From: an uncultured Desulfobacteraceae bacterium | GTDB taxonomy: Bacteria > Desulfobacterota > Desulfobacteria > Desulfobacterales > UBA5852 | Length of the DNA: 64,000 bases | NCBI GenBank assembly: GCA_913060875.1 | Contig: CAJXSL010000014.1 | Coordinates: 89,752-153,751, forward strand | Direction: 5' to 3' | In this document: one piece after another, positions 60,661 to 64,000 of the stretch | Layout of the letters: every line of letters begins with the position of its first letter | Numbering within the stretch: the stretch's first letter is position 1 | Made by a program: the position numbers and the translations under genes | Notes under the pieces: generated by a model | Told to the model about the DNA's origin: nothing | The model's input: only the letters and a program-made list of their open reading frames with translations | The model's database searches: none

Positions 60661-62592
60661 TCATGAAAAAAAATTCATCCAGAACAAGCCGTAACGCTTG
60701 GCCACGAGTTTCTGCATCCGGCTCACGCCATGGAGGGCGTCTTTCAGCAGATTGCGCTCGGCTCGGGACAGGGTCGCCGGGTCGATATAGTGGTCCGGGC
60801 GTTGGCCCTGCCGCACCTTGGCCAGATTCGTCCGCGTACTCAAAAGCACCAGGGTTTCGAAACAGGTGCGGAAAAAGTCGGCATCCTCGGGGTCGAGCAC
60901 CCCGCGCTCGGCAAGGGTCGCCAGGCGCTCAAGGGATGATGCCGCCGTCACCCGGTTGTTGACCGCCAGAACGCGCAGGCCGTTGACGATATGCACCAGC
61001 CCGGCGGTTTTGAGGTTCAGCCGGTTTTTGTGCGGGCCGCGTTTCTCGGTGGAGATCGTTCCCAGAAAGGACACCGGTGGTGCGGACTGCTGACCGTCAC
61101 GGACGAGCAGGTGGCTGGCGCTGCCGGAGGCCTCGAAGGCGGCGAATATCTGGTCGCGCACCCTGTGGCCGAGTGCGCGGCGCCCCCAGACGGTCCGGAA
61201 GTCGAGCAAAATCGTCAGTTGACGCGTGTCCTCCGGATCGGGTGAGGCCACCCAGTGCGCCACCGCCCGGTTCCAGTCTTCCAGAGAACGGCGCCATTGC
61301 GGATTGGAGGCCATGACGCCGCCCGGACAGCGGGCAAACCCGCACGCCTCCATGGCCTCAACGGCCACCGCGGCCAGGCGTTCAAAATACCGGGCGGCCC
61401 CCCCGGCCGCATCCGGCGGCGGCGTATCATAGATCAGGGCGTTGTCCTGGTCCGTGCGAATGACCTGCTCCCGGCGGGCGGCGCTGCCCATATTGATCCA
61501 GCAGTAGTCCACCGGCGGTCCGCCCCGCCCTTCCTGCCGAAGCTGCTCCTCACTCAATTGGAGGACCCGGCGGTTGACCCGCTCGTAGAGGTTCGACATG
61601 ATGCCGAGCATTTCGGGCACCCCGGCGTTTTCAGCCAAAAGCGCCGGCAGCATCTCATCCGCCTCGCGGCTGACGGCGGCCAGCGAGGCCAGTGAGGCCT
61701 GGGCATCAATTTTCTCGGCCAGCATGAGGGCCCCGGCGCTGTATAATTTGACCAGGTCCGTCCGGCTCACCACCCCGATCGGCACACCCCGCTCCACCAC
61801 CACCAGCCGGCGGACACCGCGGCGGGTCATGCAGGAGAGGGCCCGGGCCGCCGAAGAAGCGGGCGCAATGGTTATGACCCGGCAATCCATGGCGTCCGCC
61901 GCCGTTTCCTTGCGGACGGAGGCCCCTTTACGGATGAAATGGCAATGCAAGACATCGCGGGCCGACAAAATGCCGGCCGCCCGGCCATCGGGTTCCAGCA
62001 CCACCAGGGAGCCAAAGCTGCTCTCCGCCAGAAGGCGGGCCGCATGCGCCAGGGAATCCTGTCGGCCGCAGCTCGCGATGGGGCTCGACATGATCTCGCT
62101 GACCTGCCGGCGGAACAGCAGGGCCCCGGACGGCGTTACCGGCGTCCGGGGACGATCCGCCACCAGGCCCTCATAGAGAAGCCGCATGCGCTCGGCCAAA
62201 AGGGTATTGAAAAACCCGGAAAACTCGGGAAAACGGTAGATGAGGTCTTCCAGTGCCAAACGATCAAGGGAAAGGCAGACGGTGTCCCCGCGAGCCCGCG
62301 CTGTTCCGGGGTAGAACGCTTGAGACAGCACCACCGTTTCTCCGAAAAAATCATAGCGGCGCCGGACCCCCACGACGGTTTGCGGCTGGTCCTCGGCGGC
62401 CACCAGGAGTTCGACCAATCCGTCGGCGACGATAAAAAGCCTGTCCTGGCTGGCCTCCCCCTGCCGAAAAATGGTTTCCCCGTCCGCATAGGCATGCCGT
62501 TCCAGTCCGGCCGCCACCTTGTCGAGCACCTCCGGCGCCAGTATTTCAAATGGGTCCGTCCGTGTCAGGATTTCCAGATTGGTGATCGCCAC
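60661..62592 (-). CDS. Cyclic-nucleotide-binding/CBS/DUF294 nucleotidyltransferase-like protein
   Basis: N-terminal cNMP-like domain, CBS pair, DUF294 motif WINMGSAARREQVIRTDQDNALIYD. Confidence 0.92.
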   Translation of the reverse strand: MAITNLEILTRTDPFEILAPEVLDKVAAGLERHAYADGETIFRQGEASQDRLFIVADGLVELLVAAEDQPQTVVGVRRRYDFFGETVVLSQAFYPGTARARGDTVCLSLDRLALEDLIYRFPEFSGFFNTLLAERMRLLYEGLVADRPRTPVTPSGALLFRRQVSEIMSSPIASCGRQDSLAHAARLLAESSFGSLVVLEPDGRAAGILSARDVLHCHFIRKGASVRKETAADAMDCRVITIAPASSAARALSCMTRRGVRRLVVVERGVPIGVVSRTDLVKLYSAGALMLAEKIDAQASLASLAAVSREADEMLPALLAENAGVPEMLGIMSNLYERVNRRVLQLSEEQLRQEGRGGPPVDYCWINMGSAARREQVIRTDQDNALIYDTPPPDAAGGAARYFERLAAVAVEAMEACGFARCPGGVMASNPQWRRSLEDWNRAVAHWVASPDPEDTRQLTILLDFRTVWGRRALGHRVRDQIFAAFEASGSASHLLVRDGQQSAPPVSFLGTISTEKRGPHKNRLNLKTAGLVHIVNGLRVLAVNNRVTAASSLERLATLAERGVLDPEDADFFRTCFETLVLLSTRTNLAKVRQGQRPDHYIDPATLSRAERNLLKDALHGVSRMQKLVAKRYGLFWMNFFS

Positions 62593-62814
62593 GGCCTCTC
62601 CTCAGGCTTCTTCGTTCAGAGCTGCAAAACGGCCCATGGGGTGGAAGAGCCCCTCGAATCGTCCTCGCCGATGCGGCAATGCTTTCCGCAAAGCGGAGAC
62701 CCCCAGGTCCCCATTGATGAGGGCCTATACTTGGTTTGAGCGTGTCACATTTTGGTTTTCCCCGGCGATTACCGTATACCAGACATGCAGGGGCAACAAA
62801 CAGTTTTTCCTATT

Positions 62815-63025
62815 TAGTGTCCGTCCATAAATGGTAGATTTTGGTTCCTGGCAAGGCCCGAGCGCGTTTTCCCGCTCCGCGGGATATTATCCCGCTGCTC
62901 GGGACTTCCCGTCTGATCGATTCCGGTCGGTGGGTGTAAACCGGAGGAATAGCCCGCTATTTCGAGGATTGAAAACGATCGCGAACGCCGCCAGGGGCCG
63001 AAAGATGCCTTTTATGGATGGACAC
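62815..63025 (+). repeat. Modular bulged-palindrome repeat (R6), carrying a nested insertion
   Basis: Same as R5 in inverted orientation plus about 67 nt of extra sequence containing GCGGGAT-AAT-ATCCCGC. Confidence 0.88.
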
Positions 63026-63122
63026 AATTTACGCATCAAAAAGTTACCCATACGCAACGCTCGCGGGCCGGTCAAACCGATGCAGGCTATTTTTCACAAT
63101 AAATCCGGCATGAAAAAAATGA

Positions 63123-63172
63123 TTGACAACCATCGGCCGGAGGATGTATTTCCGACTGAGCGCTCGTTCAGT
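63123..63172 (+). promoter_or_regulatory. Promoter TTGACA-N18-TATTTC plus near-palindromic operator ACTGAGCG-CT-CGTTCAGT
   Basis: Directly upstream of the tetR start at 63198; operator arms have one mismatch. Confidence 0.6.
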
Positions 63173-63197
63173 TTTCCCCCTGGACAACGAAAGGATC

Positions 63198-63887
63198 ATG
63201 TCAGTGGGTATCGCGCCCCGGCCAAACGCACAGCATATCCCCACCCAGGTCAAGAACCAGGACTTGGTGGAGCGTCGACGGCGCCAGATCGTGGATGCGG
63301 CGGTCGAGCTCTTCATCCAGAACGGATTCCACAAGACCACCACCCGCCAGATCGCCAGAAATGCCGGCTTTTCCATCGGCTCCCTCTATGAATACGTGGC
63401 CTCCAAAGAAGACATCCTCTATCTGGTCTGCGATGCCATTCATGCCGAAATGGAGCGCGGCATGGCGGATGCCATGCAGCGGGAGGCGCAACAGGGCAAT
63501 CCGCTGGCCGAGGTGGTCCGGGCTTATCTGCTGGTCTGCGATCGTATGAACGACCACATCCTGCTGATTTACCAGGAGACCCAGTCCCTGCCCCACAAAT
63601 GGCGCCGGGTGGTCCTGGAAAACGAAGTGCGCATTACCGGATTGTTTACCCGCGCCCTGACCCAGCTCATGGCCGACGGCAAAATACCGCTGCTTTCCGA
63701 AGCCGCCATGGATCTCATTGCCCACAATATTGCCGTAATCGGTCATATGTGGACGTTCCGCCGCTGGTTTCTGTCCCGGCACTACACCATCGAAACCTAT
63801 ATCGAACACCAGACGGCCTTTATCCTGAACATGTGTCACACGGAGGAACCCGCCCCGGCGGGAAAACCCGTCCGTGGTAATCCATAA
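63198..63887 (+). CDS. TetR/AcrR-family transcriptional regulator
   Basis: RRRQIVDAAVELFIQNGFHKTTTRQIARNAGFSIGSLYEYVASKEDILYLV; likely start 63198 rather than 63123. Confidence 0.93.
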   Translation: MSVGIAPRPNAQHIPTQVKNQDLVERRRRQIVDAAVELFIQNGFHKTTTRQIARNAGFSIGSLYEYVASKEDILYLVCDAIHAEMERGMADAMQREAQQGNPLAEVVRAYLLVCDRMNDHILLIYQETQSLPHKWRRVVLENEVRITGLFTRALTQLMADGKIPLLSEAAMDLIAHNIAVIGHMWTFRRWFLSRHYTIETYIEHQTAFILNMCHTEEPAPAGKPVRGNP

Positions 63888-63924
63888 TCCACCATCAACA
63901 CCAAACGAACACGAGGAACCCACC

Positions 63925-64000
63925 ATGGAATTTGAGCTCAACCGAACACAGCAGGAGATTCAGAAAGCCGTTAAGGATTTCACCAAGGGCGAATTTGACA
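63925..64000 (+). CDS. Acyl-CoA dehydrogenase, 5' end only
   Basis: MEFELNRTQQEIQKAVKDFTKGEFD..., continues beyond the right edge. Confidence 0.8.
   Translation, partial: MEFELNRTQQEIQKAVKDFTKGEFD

Overview
64 kb of a high-GC bacterial chromosome. Gene content and organisation suggest a Desulfobacterota (sulfate-reducer-like) genome; this is inferred, not searched. Left end: a minus-strand nitrogen-fixation operon nifH-nifI1-nifI2-nifD-nifK-nifE-nifN-nifB (nifB runs off the left edge), preceded by a NifA-type sigma54 activator gene. Then ftsH, a divergent MerR/B12-binding regulator, an RND efflux pair, assorted metabolic, transport and regulatory genes, an ABC exporter pair, fhs, a B12-binding radical SAM gene, fadD, a nitrilase with a truncated aminotransferase remnant, a leucine/isovalerate-degradation-like (liu-like) acyl-CoA operon, an HD-GYP protein, and an acyl-CoA synthetase / SSS symporter / two-component / DUF294 locus. 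No CRISPR array, rRNA, tRNA, prophage or intact transposase was recognised. The most interesting signal is non-coding. Six intergenic copies of a modular 130-210 bp palindromic element share an invariant 'AA-GGC ... GCC' bulged-stem core and a central small palindrome, while their outer stems change in a compensatory way (GATC/GATC type versus CCTGGC/GCCAGG type). A second repeat family occurs twice, with G.U versus Watson-Crick substitutions that preserve its stem. Four gaps of the nif operon each carry a different structured or repeated element. All coordinates were read by eye from the sequence. Family assignments come from motif recognition, not database searches.
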